Positions 45,832 to 54,204 of a DNA stretch of 64,000 nt are shown piece after piece. Each line of letters begins with the position of its first letter. Position 1 is the stretch's first letter. The notes under the pieces are model-generated. The model was given only the letters and a program-made list of their open reading frames with translations, searched no databases and was not told the DNA's origin. A program made the position numbers and the translations under genes. Origin of the DNA: Haloarcula argentinensis DSM 12282 (lineage in GTDB: Archaea; Halobacteriota; Halobacteria; Halobacteriales; Haloarculaceae); contig AOLX01000014.1 in the NCBI GenBank assembly GCA_000336895.1, forward strand, positions 96,580-160,579. The letters run 5' to 3'.

Positions 45832-47049
45832 TCATGGGTCCCCGCCCTTCGTTGAGCTATCAATGGCCTGAATGACAACCCCTGGATCCCGAAGTAGCCG
45901 ATGCTCAAGATAACTCCCTTCACCTTTTCCTCCCCCCGTATGATTCGATTCAGTTACCCCGAGAAACGACTGTTCTTTCAGCAGTCGGTACACGCGATCC
46001 TCGGAGAGCGGATCCGCTCCAGCCTGCTCCGCGACCTTCAGATAGAGCGTGTAGATCTGATGGGTTCGAAACGCCTCCTGAGCTGGATTGTCGACGGTAA
46101 GTAGCGCCAGCGCTCGGAGGATATATTTCACATGTGGCGTCGTCCCACGAACGAGTTTCTCGAAACGGTTCACTTCTGCTCGCTGGACGGCGTCATCGAC
46201 ATGCGAAACTGTGACTGTTCCTGTTCCCTCTTTCTCAGCGAGACGGCCAGCTTCGTACAGCGTATCGATCGCTTTCCGTGCATCCCCGTGTTCCTTGGCT
46301 GAAAGGGCCGCGACCTTCGGGATCACGTCGGACTCCAACACGTCTGGTTTGAAAGCGTCTGTCCGGTTTTCCAAAATCGCCCGTAACTGGCCGGCATCGT
46401 AGGGGTCAAAGACGAGTTCGTTCTCCTGAAGACTGGAGTCGATGCGTTCGCTCAACCGCTCGCGATATTCGATTTTGTTGCTGATACAGATGGCACCGAC
46501 GTGCGCCTCCGCCTTCCCGCTTTCTCGAGCTCGGGAGAGGCTGCGTAACAGTTCGTCGTCGTCTAGCTTGTCGATTTCATCGAGAATCACGACAAGTGAG
46601 TTAATATCGTACTCCGCAAGCAGGTCCCAAGTGATGTCACGGTAGTCGGCGGCTCCGATCCCGACACGAGGGACATCGATATCTGCGTCGAGGTTCGCCG
46701 CCAGTTTACGCGCCATTTCCCGGCTTGCCTTGGCATCGGTCTGATAGTCGGAGCAGTCGACATACGCCTGCTGAAACGAAACGTCGTTAGCCTGTGCCTC
46801 AAAGTGCGCCTCACGAGACACACACCTCGCAACGAGTGACTTTCCGGTCCCGGTCTTCCCATATATGATCGTACTCTCCGGTGGGCCGCCGACCGTTGCC
46901 GGACCGAGTGCTTGCCCGATAGCGCTGACTTCGTCGTCTCTGCCGACGACCCGCTCTAGATCAGGGACGTGGCCGACTCGAACCAACTCCCTGTTAGCAA
47001 ATATGCCGCCAGTTTTGAAGATATTATCGTCCTCATTTGAGCCAGACAT
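45832..47049 (-). CDS. orc1: Orc1/Cdc6 family replication initiator
   Basis: A 405-residue origin-recognition AAA+ ATPase. Walker A is GKTGTGKS (64-71), Walker B LVVILDEIDKLDDDELL (152 on), sensor 1 VGAICISNK. The sequence then reads SLQENELVFDPYDAGQLRAILENR, and AKEHGDARKAIDTLYEAG is the sensor 2/lid region with the conserved Gly-Asp-Ala-Arg. The C-terminal winged-helix domain (about 310-400) binds origin repeats. A TATA-like ACTTATGAT on the minus strand near 47083 would give an almost leaderless transcript. The codons for residues 71-77 contain a near-perfect copy of the origin repeat. Haloarchaea carry many Orc1 paralogues, each tied to its own repeats; this is probably a secondary origin (inference). 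Confidence 0.96.
   Translation of the reverse strand: MSGSNEDDNIFKTGGIFANRELVRVGHVPDLERVVGRDDEVSAIGQALGPATVGGPPESTIIYGKTGTGKSLVARCVSREAHFEAQANDVSFQQAYVDCSDYQTDAKASREMARKLAANLDADIDVPRVGIGAADYRDITWDLLAEYDINSLVVILDEIDKLDDDELLRSLSRARESGKAEAHVGAICISNKIEYRERLSERIDSSLQENELVFDPYDAGQLRAILENRTDAFKPDVLESDVIPKVAALSAKEHGDARKAIDTLYEAGRLAEKEGTGTVTVSHVDDAVQRAEVNRFEKLVRGTTPHVKYILRALALLTVDNPAQEAFRTHQIYTLYLKVAEQAGADPLSEDRVYRLLKEQSFLGVTESNHTGGGKGEGSYLEHRLLRDPGVVIQAIDSSTKGGDP
46820..46838 (+). repeat. origin repeat copy 4, inside the orc1 coding sequence
   Basis: ACACACCTCGCAACGAGTG is a full consensus copy lying in the codons for S-L-V-A-R-C-V just after the Walker A Lys. It differs at one position in about 19 from the copies at 47579 and 47638 after reverse complementing. 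Confidence 0.65.
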
Positions 47050-47180
47050 TATCTACCCTATCAGAACCATTCCTGTATCATAAGTGTGGCGACCGGACAA
47101 CGAGTGAAAACCTCCAGAACTCTTCAAAACCGAACAAAATGCTATTTCAAACCACTTTATATTCTCAGTAACCAGAAATC

Positions 47181-47199
47181 ACACACCACCTACCGAGTG
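47181..47199 (+). repeat. origin repeat copy 5
   Basis: ACACACCACCTACCGAGTG: outer arms conserved, left half of the dyad changed. It borders the A+T-rich stretch upstream of orc1. A half-site ACAACGAGTG also occurs near 47097-47106. Confidence 0.5.
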
Positions 47200-47422
47200 T
47201 AACGGCACAGTGCTCACACTCGGTTACGCATGGCTACACGCCATACGGTACACAGCCTACGATGCACGATATCTGGATACACGAACCAGTTCCCCTCTCA
47301 CTAGTGGCATGCCGTCTACCAATAGTAAACTCTGAACGACTGCCCGAAGGTCCACGGCTGCCGCTCGGTTCATGATGTGTTTCTGCCGAGCATCTTCTGT
47401 CGACAACGATCAGTGGCCAGTA

Positions 47423-47441
47423 CACTCGGTGCGTGGTGTGT
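47423..47441 (-). repeat. origin repeat copy 6
   Basis: Reads CACTCGGTGCGTGGTGTGT on the plus strand; first copy of the inverted right-hand group. Confidence 0.6.
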
Positions 47442-47578
47442 GTCTGTTGGAGCCACTCGCGGACTACTGTAAGATACCAGTCTGGTCGGATACTCGATTC
47501 TGCTTGCGACTTCGCAGCTTTTGCCAGTTCAAACACCGTTATCTGACGTTCATCGGAGCCAGTGGAGAAATCAATCTT

Positions 47579-47597
47579 CACTCGGTGCGAGGTGTGT
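47579..47597 (-). repeat. origin repeat copy 7
   Basis: Reads CACTCGGTGCGAGGTGTGT on the plus strand with a perfect CTCG-GTG-CGAG dyad. It is followed by CTG, as in copy 8. Confidence 0.65.
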
Positions 47598-47637
47598 CTG
47601 AGATGGGCGGCTGTCGTTCAGACACTGACAGCCAGTA

Positions 47638-47656
47638 CACTCGGTGCGAGGTGTGT
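47638..47656 (-). repeat. origin repeat copy 8
   Basis: Identical over 19 bp to copy 7 (CACTCGGTGCGAGGTGTGT) and in the same orientation, 59 bp away. Confidence 0.65.
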
Positions 47657-48021
47657 CTGGGACCGGCTTCTCGTCAATCAGGCAGCGACCACCATACGCT
47701 CTATCACGTGTGTCCCCGCCTAACCCATCCAGAACACCACCCACGGCGGCAGCCGTGGAGCCGCTCTGGCAATTATCGTCGAAAGAGAGACACCGTTCCG
47801 GACACGAACCAACTGCTACCAAAGACACTGGACACGGTGGGGTGTGTCCCAGCAACAGCGGCACAGAAATCAGGTCTCCCTGCAACAACCCGAAAGAACA
47901 CTCACAGCGCCTCTGTGAACCGAGCGGTGTGGACTGTGTATCTGGGCGCAATAGCACGCGCAAACCCCCATCCCACACAAGGCATTTCCTCGCACACGAC
48001 CTCAGCACTACTAACCAGAAA

Positions 48022-48537
48022 ATGGTCCTCCCGAGCGAGCATTTCATCATCGCCCTCCTCCCCGTCGCAGTGTACGCACTCCTCCGGGACAGACAGCTCC
48101 CGTCGCTCCAGCTGGTCGCGGTTACGTTCTTCGGTAGCCAGTTCCCAGATATCATCGACAAGCCGTTAGCGTACGAACTTCATCTCATCCCCTCCGGACG
48201 GGTGTTTATGCACTCGCTCCCGTTCGCGATTCCGCTCTCGATTGTCGTCATCGCTTACGCAGTCCGAACGGACCGGGCCAGACTTGGAACGGCGTTTGCG
48301 TTCGCCCACCTCTCACATCTGGTGGCCGATAATCAGCAACTCCTGCCTCCGAACCTGTACGTGTCGTCGGATTTACTCTGGCCGCTCCAGCCGCCCGTCG
48401 CACGCTCGCCAGTCCCACAGTGGGTCGGTGAGGGCGCAGTGAATCTGCATCTCTGGACCGGGTTTTCGGTGCTCGTCCTCACGCTGGTGGCGTACGTGCT
48501 AGTCGTGGACCTGCAAGCCCAACTCGACAGTAGATAG
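48022..48537 (+). CDS. YdjM-like (DUF457) inner-membrane metal-dependent hydrolase family protein
   Basis: A 171-residue membrane protein with about four helices, starting MVLPSEHFIIALLPVAVY. The His and Asp positions in EHFIIALLP, SQFPDIIDKPLAY, LIPSGRVFMHSLPF and LSHLVADNQQ match the pattern of the YdjM/DUF457 family of putative membrane metal-dependent hydrolases. An upstream in-frame start at 47644 was rejected because it would read through origin repeats. A clear paralogue lies at 58707-59240 on the other strand. Function and substrate are unknown. Confidence 0.85.
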   Translation: MVLPSEHFIIALLPVAVYALLRDRQLPSLQLVAVTFFGSQFPDIIDKPLAYELHLIPSGRVFMHSLPFAIPLSIVVIAYAVRTDRARLGTAFAFAHLSHLVADNQQLLPPNLYVSSDLLWPLQPPVARSPVPQWVGEGAVNLHLWTGFSVLVLTLVAYVLVVDLQAQLDSR

Positions 48538-48841
48538 TGGTGTCTGCACCACGCTAAAGCCAGGTACTGCATATCAGGCGGAAATGACGATTCTCCGGAG
48601 AGGATTGCCAGATCTACAGCAGTCCCAACCGGAGCGGCCTGTTCGCTCGCATTCTGTGCTTGTTTCTCTACCTACTTGCGACCCAAGCGCGTAGACGAGA
48701 AACTGGAGTTACTGACGACGCAGTGACTCCATTCTGTCGGGAGCTTCCCCTATAGTGTAGCGAGGGCGCTGTTTTCAGCTGTTGGGCTGTCACGAGTCGG
48801 ACCCATGAGATTTTAGACGGACGGGCGAGCGAGAACACTGT
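48538..48841. other. intergenic, nothing recognised
   Basis: About 300 bp between two plus-strand genes without a coding frame, RNA gene or clear repeat. The stretch immediately before the lipoprotein gene at 48842 lacks an obvious TATA box. Confidence 0.35.
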
Positions 48842-49609
48842 ATGCGACGATTGGTCCTCGCCGTGTGCATGGTTTCCCTCCTTGCCGGGTGTGGTACATT
48901 CATGACTGATAGTCCGCCGCCGAGCGACGAACGAGCCGTCGCGGCTGTCGAGGAGGCGAACAGCACTGTCGCCGCCGTCAAAGCGTACCGATTCGAGATG
49001 GAGATGCACGTGACAGCGTCGGATGGTGAGCAGTCACGGACTGTGAGAGTCGACGGAGATGGTGCGGTAAACGTCTCGGCAAAACGGATGCAAGCGACGA
49101 CGCGGATGCAAGACCAGACGATCGAGTCCTATGTCGACGGGTACAAAGCGTACCAGGGCTGTCAGGACCCTTGGGGCGGCTACGCCGTCGAGAACGTATC
49201 GCGCTCCGATCCGTGGGCGACCGCGACGCCGCTCCATCGGCAACTACTGCTCTTCGAACGCTCGAACGTCTACTGGCGGGGCAATGAGACGCTTGACGGC
49301 AACCGGACTGTTCTCGTCACGGCCTCCCCGAGCGCCGAGACTATCGAATCACTCATGGATCGCCGACAGGCTGGTGACATGGAGCTACGCCGCGGCTCAC
49401 TTGAGAACGCGACAGCGCGACTCTGGCTTGATCCGGAAACGAACCGACCGGTACAGTCGGAACTCAGAATACAAATCTCACAGCGTGGAGCGACTGCAAC
49501 TGCCACGATCACGGTCCAGTACAGTGAGTACGGTGAACCAACGGCCATCTCGATCCCTCCGGAGGTATACGACGATCCACACGAACTCGGCTGTCCCGGT
49601 GCCAGCTGA
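48842..49609 (+). CDS. haloarchaeal lipoprotein, LolA-like
   Basis: A 255-residue exported protein. MRRLVLAVCMVSLLAGCGT has a lipobox (LLAGC) after a Sec-like hydrophobic segment. The mature part starts with a Glu/Ala-rich helix (ERAVAAVEEANSTVAAVKAYRFEMEMHV) followed by beta strands ending WLDPETNRPVQSELRIQI and VQYSEYGEPTAISIPPE. This pattern is seen in haloarchaeal lipoproteins with a LolA/LppX-like half-barrel, which may bind lipids (family knowledge plus inference). It is a single gene, convergent with the membrane protein at 49663. Confidence 0.8.
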   Translation: MRRLVLAVCMVSLLAGCGTFMTDSPPPSDERAVAAVEEANSTVAAVKAYRFEMEMHVTASDGEQSRTVRVDGDGAVNVSAKRMQATTRMQDQTIESYVDGYKAYQGCQDPWGGYAVENVSRSDPWATATPLHRQLLLFERSNVYWRGNETLDGNRTVLVTASPSAETIESLMDRRQAGDMELRRGSLENATARLWLDPETNRPVQSELRIQISQRGATATATITVQYSEYGEPTAISIPPEVYDDPHELGCPGAS

Positions 49610-49662
49610 ACCCACTCGTCGGCAACGGAGAGAAACCGCTGCACTAGTGATCGAAAAACCCC

Positions 49663-50229
49663 TCAGTCCGTCCATTCCTCGTACAGCCCACGTCCGACGA
49701 CACCGAGGCCGACGAGCGTTATGAGGTTGAGGAGGAGGCCGCCGACGACTGGAATTGCGGAGGGGACGGCCAGTAACAGTCCGCCGGCGACGCCATCTAT
49801 CGTGCTAACAGTTCCCTCATCGCCGATAACCGAGTTCCCGACCCAGACGGCAGTAATGCCGGTACCGACGATGCTGAGGACGCCGATGAGAAGCAACCCG
49901 GGGATCGAGATCAGCGCCCCAATAATTGTCAGTGCGAGTATCACCAGCCCGATGGGGACGAAAATGCCGACGATGACACCCCAGCCGATTGCGCCGCCGA
50001 GGTCGTCCTGAATCTCCCGCACGGCGTTAGTTGTGTATTTTGGCCCGATAGCGGCGGCTGCAGCACCTAATACTGCGAGAATGACGAACCCGACACCGAA
50101 TCGGAGAACGACGTTGAACGCCGGGCCCACACTACCACCCGGGGCTGTAGGCTGTGCTGTTGCGACCCCGGCGAGCCCGAGTACGGCGAGCAGACTCCCG
50201 AGGCTACTGACGGCTTGCTTGGAGGGCAT
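49663..50229 (-). CDS. membrane protein of unknown function
   Basis: A 188-residue hydrophobic protein. The N-terminus MPSKQAVSSLGSLLAVLGLAGVATAQ looks like a cleavable signal peptide. It is followed by about five transmembrane segments (VVLRFGVGFVILAVLGAAAAAIG; WGVIVGIFVPIGLVILALTIIGALISIPGLLLIGVLSIVG; and two near the C-terminus). The cytoplasmic-looking KYTTNAVREIQDDLGGA loop resembles proteins encoded with bactofilin-like genes in other haloarchaea, a weak recollection. No catalytic motif is visible. Confidence 0.75.
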   Translation of the reverse strand: MPSKQAVSSLGSLLAVLGLAGVATAQPTAPGGSVGPAFNVVLRFGVGFVILAVLGAAAAAIGPKYTTNAVREIQDDLGGAIGWGVIVGIFVPIGLVILALTIIGALISIPGLLLIGVLSIVGTGITAVWVGNSVIGDEGTVSTIDGVAGGLLLAVPSAIPVVGGLLLNLITLVGLGVVGRGLYEEWTD

Positions 50230-50464
50230 AGTAGCAGTTGTTCGATTTTAATTGTGCTTATAAACCTCTTTTGTATGTTTGCCATCTGTCATCGCAGCCG
50301 GTGACTCTACGTTCGGTTCCAGTTCGAATCGCGATAGCATTTGCACAAACCGGGACGGAGTATCCGATCTGGTCGGACTGTCTTGCCGGCGAATCCATTC
50401 ACATCCAGCGCTGACATTGAGTGGGTGATGTATCTTTTTGCGGTCTGGGACCTGACTGTGCAGT

Positions 50465-50725
50465 GTGGACGTGACCGTATACGGGCCGCTCCGGGCGGCG
50501 ACAGAAGCGAAAACAGTCGAGGTTACTGTCGATGGCGACACTGTTGGAGCCGTGATTACGGCCTTCGTCGACGCGTATCCGCGGGCCGAATCACAGCTGG
50601 TCGATGAGGGCGGTGACCTCCGACCGAGTGTGCGCGTGATGGTCGACGGCGACAGTGCTGACCGTGACGAGCGGGTGCCACCCGACGCGACGATCGAACT
50701 TTTCCCGGCGATGCGCGGCGGGTGA
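50465..50725 (+). CDS. ubiquitin-like small archaeal modifier protein (SAMP/MoaD family)
   Basis: An 86-residue beta-grasp protein starting at GTG 50465 (MDVTVYGPLRAATEAKTVEV). It ends with the exposed di-glycine tail AMRGG, the residue pair adenylated by the E1-like enzyme UbaA/MoeB. Family members act as sulfur carriers for molybdopterin and tRNA thiolation, or are conjugated to lysines as SAMPs. A T-rich TATA-like element (GTATCTTTTT, about 50431-50440) fits leaderless initiation at the GTG. It converges on an acetamidase gene with 21 bp between stops. No moaE is present nearby. Confidence 0.9.
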   Translation: MDVTVYGPLRAATEAKTVEVTVDGDTVGAVITAFVDAYPRAESQLVDEGGDLRPSVRVMVDGDSADRDERVPPDATIELFPAMRGG

Positions 50726-50746
50726 GCGCCAACGGCCGCCGTTCGA

Positions 50747-52051
50747 CTACAGATCGTACTGTTCGCGGACGGTAGCAGCGAGGCCCCGCTCTTCGAGGAG
50801 GTCCATCGGGGCGAGCATCGAGAGCTGCACGACGCCGGGTAGTCGCGCGATTTCGACGCCGCCGGTGAACGTACAGCGTGCCCGGACCTCTCCCTCTGAC
50901 ATACCGAAGAGCGTCCCTGCCCGTGCGAACGCGTTCTCGGTGGCGTCGTTGATTGTCGCGCCGGACCCAATGATCTGGAGCGGCGCTGCATCGATGACGT
51001 CGTCGACGTGGTGTTCGGCGGCGAGGGCTTCACCCGCCTCTCGCTCCGCGTCCGTGTACGGCTTGGCGATATCCGGCAGGTCTGACTCGTTCGGGAGCAG
51101 GAGCGGGCCGTCGATGTCGAGGTCCTTGATGACGCTCACTTCGAGTTCGGTGCGGCCGCTCACGTCGGTCGTGTGAAGCGAGAGTTCGCCGTCGCCCTGG
51201 TTGGCGTGCAGGTCACCGACGTAGAGCCCTGCGCCGTCGATCTCGACGGGACAGATGAGCGTCGCGCCGGGACGGACGTCGTTCGAGTCCAGATGACCGT
51301 CCGTACGGGCGTCCAGAGCCGATTCATCGGAGAGTCCCCAGTCGTGGTCGGCCCCGATGAGGAACTGGCCGAAGTCACCGGCGTTGTGTGAATCAGGGAA
51401 CTCCACCGACGGCGTCGTCCCGATGTTCCCGATGAACGGGCGGAGGTGCCCGAGCATGCCCGGGATTTCGTCGGGCTTGTACAACAGAATCGGGTGTTGC
51501 CGGGAGTTGTCGGGCAGTGCCATCGCCTCGTCGGCGCGTTCCGCGAGGTCCGCGGCACCATCGGGGCCGACGGTGAGCCCAACGGAGCGGTCCTCGTCGA
51601 ACGCGACGGTGTAGCCGAACTCGAAGCCAAAGGACGAGGCGTTGGCCCTACACTCTGCACACCGAATCGCGTCCTCGCCGGTGCCCTCAACGACGCTGTC
51701 GGGCCACTCGGTGCCACACTCCGGGCATCGGTGGTCGACGAACGGGTCGCTCCCGAAGGCGTCCTCGCGTTCGGCCATGCTGCCCGTGCTTGTTGCGACA
51801 CTCGTCACCTCGACGTCTTTGATGTGGACGACGAGCGCGTCACCGGGTTCGGCGTTCTCGACCCGGATCGGCCGTGTCACCTCGTGGCCGCCACGGAACT
51901 CGGGGGTAATCATCGGCCCCCAGCACGCTGGGGGCGTGTGCGTGCGAACGGTCCCGCCATCGGCCACTGTGCCGGCCCATTCCTGATCCGGTCCGACGAG
52001 TCCCAGTGTGAACCGATCGACATCGAGTTCCTGCTGGATTTGCTCTGACAT
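50747..52051 (-). CDS. acetamidase/formamidase family protein
   Basis: A 434-residue amide hydrolase of the FmdA/AmdA family, releasing ammonia from short amides. HTPPACWGPMITPEFRGGHEV, VENAEPGDALVVHIKDVEV, GNIGTTPS and VGDLHANQGDGEL are the family segments. An insert at about 108-138 carries two Cys pairs, RCPECGTEW and IRCAECRA, a typical zinc ribbon. The C-terminal sequence LQIIGSGATINDATENAFARA is the conserved aggregation/dimer region. It stands alone on the minus strand. The true substrate is not evident. Confidence 0.92.
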   Translation of the reverse strand: MSEQIQQELDVDRFTLGLVGPDQEWAGTVADGGTVRTHTPPACWGPMITPEFRGGHEVTRPIRVENAEPGDALVVHIKDVEVTSVATSTGSMAEREDAFGSDPFVDHRCPECGTEWPDSVVEGTGEDAIRCAECRANASSFGFEFGYTVAFDEDRSVGLTVGPDGAADLAERADEAMALPDNSRQHPILLYKPDEIPGMLGHLRPFIGNIGTTPSVEFPDSHNAGDFGQFLIGADHDWGLSDESALDARTDGHLDSNDVRPGATLICPVEIDGAGLYVGDLHANQGDGELSLHTTDVSGRTELEVSVIKDLDIDGPLLLPNESDLPDIAKPYTDAEREAGEALAAEHHVDDVIDAAPLQIIGSGATINDATENAFARAGTLFGMSEGEVRARCTFTGGVEIARLPGVVQLSMLAPMDLLEERGLAATVREQYDL

Positions 52052-52282
52052 ACATTCTCAAGCACGGTCTGTGAGAGAATAAATCATGGTGTGGCTGCGT
52101 GGTGTACTGACCTGTGGCCTCTCTAATAAACGGGATTTGGCCACAACGGCGGCTGGCCGACTGCTTGAGTACAAATCCGTCTGTGCCATCGCAAAACGTA
52201 GCAGTTGGGTCACTGCAAGCGGCTAGGGATTCTGGGCCGGGAACACAGCAATGGTGGCAGAAAACGAAAACGACACTACGGG

Positions 52283-52642
52283 ATGATCGTAAGCATCCAC
52301 CAGTACGAATTAGCTGACTCGGCAAGCCCCGACGATTTTCGCGACGCAGTTACGGCGGCAGTCGACGAGAATCTCTTTGATGACATACCCGGGCTGGTCG
52401 ACTACCGGATCGGGCGTGGCATCAAGGGAAGCTGTACGGACCAGTTCGCAGCAGTCTGGGTGTACGAGAGCCAAGCTAGCTGGGAGGCTGTCTGGGGTCC
52501 TGTCGACGATCCGCTCCCGAAGTCGGCGTATCCGGATGCGTGGCTCCGCTGGGAGGACGAACTACTTGCCCCGGTTCTTGCGGACGACCCGGATACGATC
52601 GAGTATACCTCGTACGACGTCTTCGCCCAGAACGATGACTGA
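52283..52642 (+). CDS. hypothetical protein, ferredoxin-like alpha/beta fold, 119 aa
   Basis: A 119-residue protein starting MIVSIHQYELADSAS. The pattern of a first strand, a helix (PDDFRDAVTAAV), a strand (LVDYRIGRGI), a strand (FAAVWVYES) and a helix (SWEAVW) resembles dimeric alpha/beta-barrel proteins such as antibiotic-biosynthesis monooxygenase or EthD-like domains. No cofactor residues are seen. In-frame codons upstream to 52205 are Arg/Gly-rich and were excluded. It is convergent with the second AstE-like gene. Confidence 0.7.
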   Translation: MIVSIHQYELADSASPDDFRDAVTAAVDENLFDDIPGLVDYRIGRGIKGSCTDQFAAVWVYESQASWEAVWGPVDDPLPKSAYPDAWLRWEDELLAPVLADDPDTIEYTSYDVFAQNDD

Positions 52643-52689
52643 TCCGACAGTGAAATACCGACTGGACCGATTCCCGCTATAACCCCGCG

Positions 52690-53478
52690 TCAGTCTAGCA
52701 TCCCGATCCGATCCGCGGTAAAGCCGAACACGTCCTCGTAGCCGTAGGCTGAGAGCAACACCGGGTGGAAGGGCTCCTCCGCGACGACGGTTTCGTCGTC
52801 GGCTGCTGCCACAGGGTCTCCCTCTGGCACTGGCTCGAAGTTTCGGACGAACACCTCGTACTGGTCGGCTGCCACCTTCGGAATCGGCTTGCCGAGCTGG
52901 AACACTGGCAGTGGCCTGTCCCGTTGTGGGGGTGATTCAGCGGAGACGCCAGTGGCAGCGAGGAACTCCCGGATGACCTGCTCCGCGTTCTCGGCGGCTT
53001 CCGCGGAGCCCTGGTAGCCACACTCGACTTCGACGACGGAGTCCACCGTCGCGAACAATCGCCCCTCGTTTGCACCTTTCGTCTGTACGACGGCGTCCAC
53101 GGAGATGGCGCTACAGAGAGCCTCCATTTCCGACGTGAGATCGTCGACGAGAGCGAACATTCCGTCGTAGGACTGCGTGGAGTGCAGCGAAAGCACGGTA
53201 CAGTCCTGAAGTTCTGCGGCGAGAGCCGCGGCCAACCGCTCCTCCTGGGATTCGCTGTCAGCATCGCCCGGGAACGATCGGTTGAGGTCCGTATCGAGAT
53301 ATCGTTTGTTTGCGTCGAGGGCGGCCTCGTTCGCGATGATGAACTTGACCGGTCGCTCGACCTCCGGCGGGTCGGCAAGGACGGCTTCGATGCCGTCCCG
53401 ACCGCACGGTTCGTCGCCGTGGATGCTCCCCACGACGGCCACCTCTGGAACCCCGTCTCCCAGTTGCTCGATTCGCAT
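52690..53478 (-). CDS. AstE/aspartoacylase-like zinc deacylase (second copy)
   Basis: A 262-residue relative of the enzyme at 7.8 kb, starting MRIEQLGDGVPEVAVVGSIH. Zinc ligands are H20-x2-E23 (SIHGDEP) and the His in LSLHSTQSYDG; DLNRSFPGD is the conserved Arg segment; VVEVECGYQG has the likely catalytic Glu. It is shorter than the first copy and probably differs in the C-terminal beta domain. Substrate unknown. It shares the strand with the DUF309 gene 45 bp upstream. Confidence 0.85.
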   Translation of the reverse strand: MRIEQLGDGVPEVAVVGSIHGDEPCGRDGIEAVLADPPEVERPVKFIIANEAALDANKRYLDTDLNRSFPGDADSESQEERLAAALAAELQDCTVLSLHSTQSYDGMFALVDDLTSEMEALCSAISVDAVVQTKGANEGRLFATVDSVVEVECGYQGSAEAAENAEQVIREFLAATGVSAESPPQRDRPLPVFQLGKPIPKVAADQYEVFVRNFEPVPEGDPVAAADDETVVAEEPFHPVLLSAYGYEDVFGFTADRIGMLD

Positions 53479-53523
53479 CTGTCCGTGCTAACGCTTCCAG
53501 CCTTTAGAATTATCCGGATTCGG

Positions 53524-54006
53524 TCAATGTTCGAGCGACTCCGCGAACTCGATGTCTTCCGGGCGACACGTCGGGTACTCGCCGTCGAGACGGATCTGCC
53601 AGCCGTGCAGCGCCGACGGGTCCGACAGTGCGTTCGTTACCGTCGTTCGCACATCTAGCAGGTCGACGCCGTAGTAGTCGTTGGGGACGCCACGGAAGTA
53701 CTGTAGCGACGTGCGAAACAGCGACCGCATCCCGTCGTCGTCCTCGAAGTCGAAGTGTTTGTACGCGCCAGCGGCGACCTGCACCATCCCGTGGAGGAAC
53801 TTGCTCTCCGTATTCCCGCGGCCGTAGTTGTACCATTCGTCCTCGAAGCAGTCGTGTGACTCGTGGAACTCGCCGGAGTTGTACAGACGGACGCCGTGGA
53901 CGACGGCTCGCCTGAGCGTCTCGTGTTCCCATTGACCGTCGGTTCGCCAGCCCGATGGGTTCCCCTCGGGGGCCTCGACGGTCGGGTCGCGCGTGTGGTC
54001 GTCCAT
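53524..54006 (-). CDS. DUF309 domain protein
   Basis: A 160-residue helical protein starting [39 protein letters not shown] followed by [16 protein letters not shown] is the DUF309 signature, an alpha-helical repeat with conserved His, Glu and Trp. The function is unknown in all members. An in-frame ATG at 54108 would add 34 basic residues and was rejected. It precedes the AstE-like gene on the same strand. Confidence 0.88.
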
Positions 54007-54162
54007 GCCTATGCTATTGGTTCGCCGGTGGGTCAAACCACCGGTTCGATCGGCCCAGTGGGCATCAAAGGTTACCACTGACCACGCAACAGTGCGGCCA
54101 GTGCGCAAACGCTTTCAATTAATGATATAGTGTCCCACTGACTCTGAGTCGCTTCCGTACGA

Positions 54163-54172
54163 CATTTATACC
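54163..54172 (+). promoter_or_regulatory. TATA box of tRNA-Leu
   Basis: CATTTATACC lies about 38 bp before the mature 5' end of tRNA-Leu, the usual distance for a haloarchaeal tRNA promoter with a short 5' leader. Confidence 0.45.
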
Positions 54173-54204
54173 GTACCGCCATGTGTACCGAATGCAATAC
54201 GCGT

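Larger units (their letters stand above)
45220..47660. other. predicted chromosomal replication origin (orc1/cdc6 locus)
   Basis: An orc1/cdc6 gene is surrounded by eight copies of a repeat with consensus ACACACCTCGnnnCGAGTG. Five copies read on the plus strand (45230, 45331, 45805, 46820, 47181) and three on the minus strand (47423, 47579, 47638). Opposed arrays next to an initiator gene are the usual layout of archaeal origins with ORB elements. A+T-rich DNA (about 47110-47180) just upstream of orc1 and next to the 47181 copy is the best unwinding-element candidate. Most copies have a CTCG-N3-CGAG dyad beside an ACACAC arm. No replication data are available here. Confidence 0.65.
47050..48021. 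other. right arm of the origin region, non-coding
   Basis: This 972-bp region between orc1 and the membrane-protein gene at 48022 contains the promoter of orc1, an A+T-rich stretch, and repeat copies 5-8. Several open frames cross it, but they run through the repeats and have no coding character. Weaker repeat-like matches (for example CACGGTGGGGTGTGTCCC near 47832) suggest decayed copies. Confidence 0.5.

Noticed and set aside
45220..47660. possible CRISPR array from the repeated 19-bp units
   Set aside because: Spacing is irregular, units occur in both orientations, one lies in a gene, and no cas genes are present; origin repeats explain it better.
47372..48021. open frames through the origin region, including an upstream extension of the gene at 48022
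   Set aside because: They read across origin repeats, have no family similarity and lack coding codon bias; the membrane protein starts naturally at 48022.
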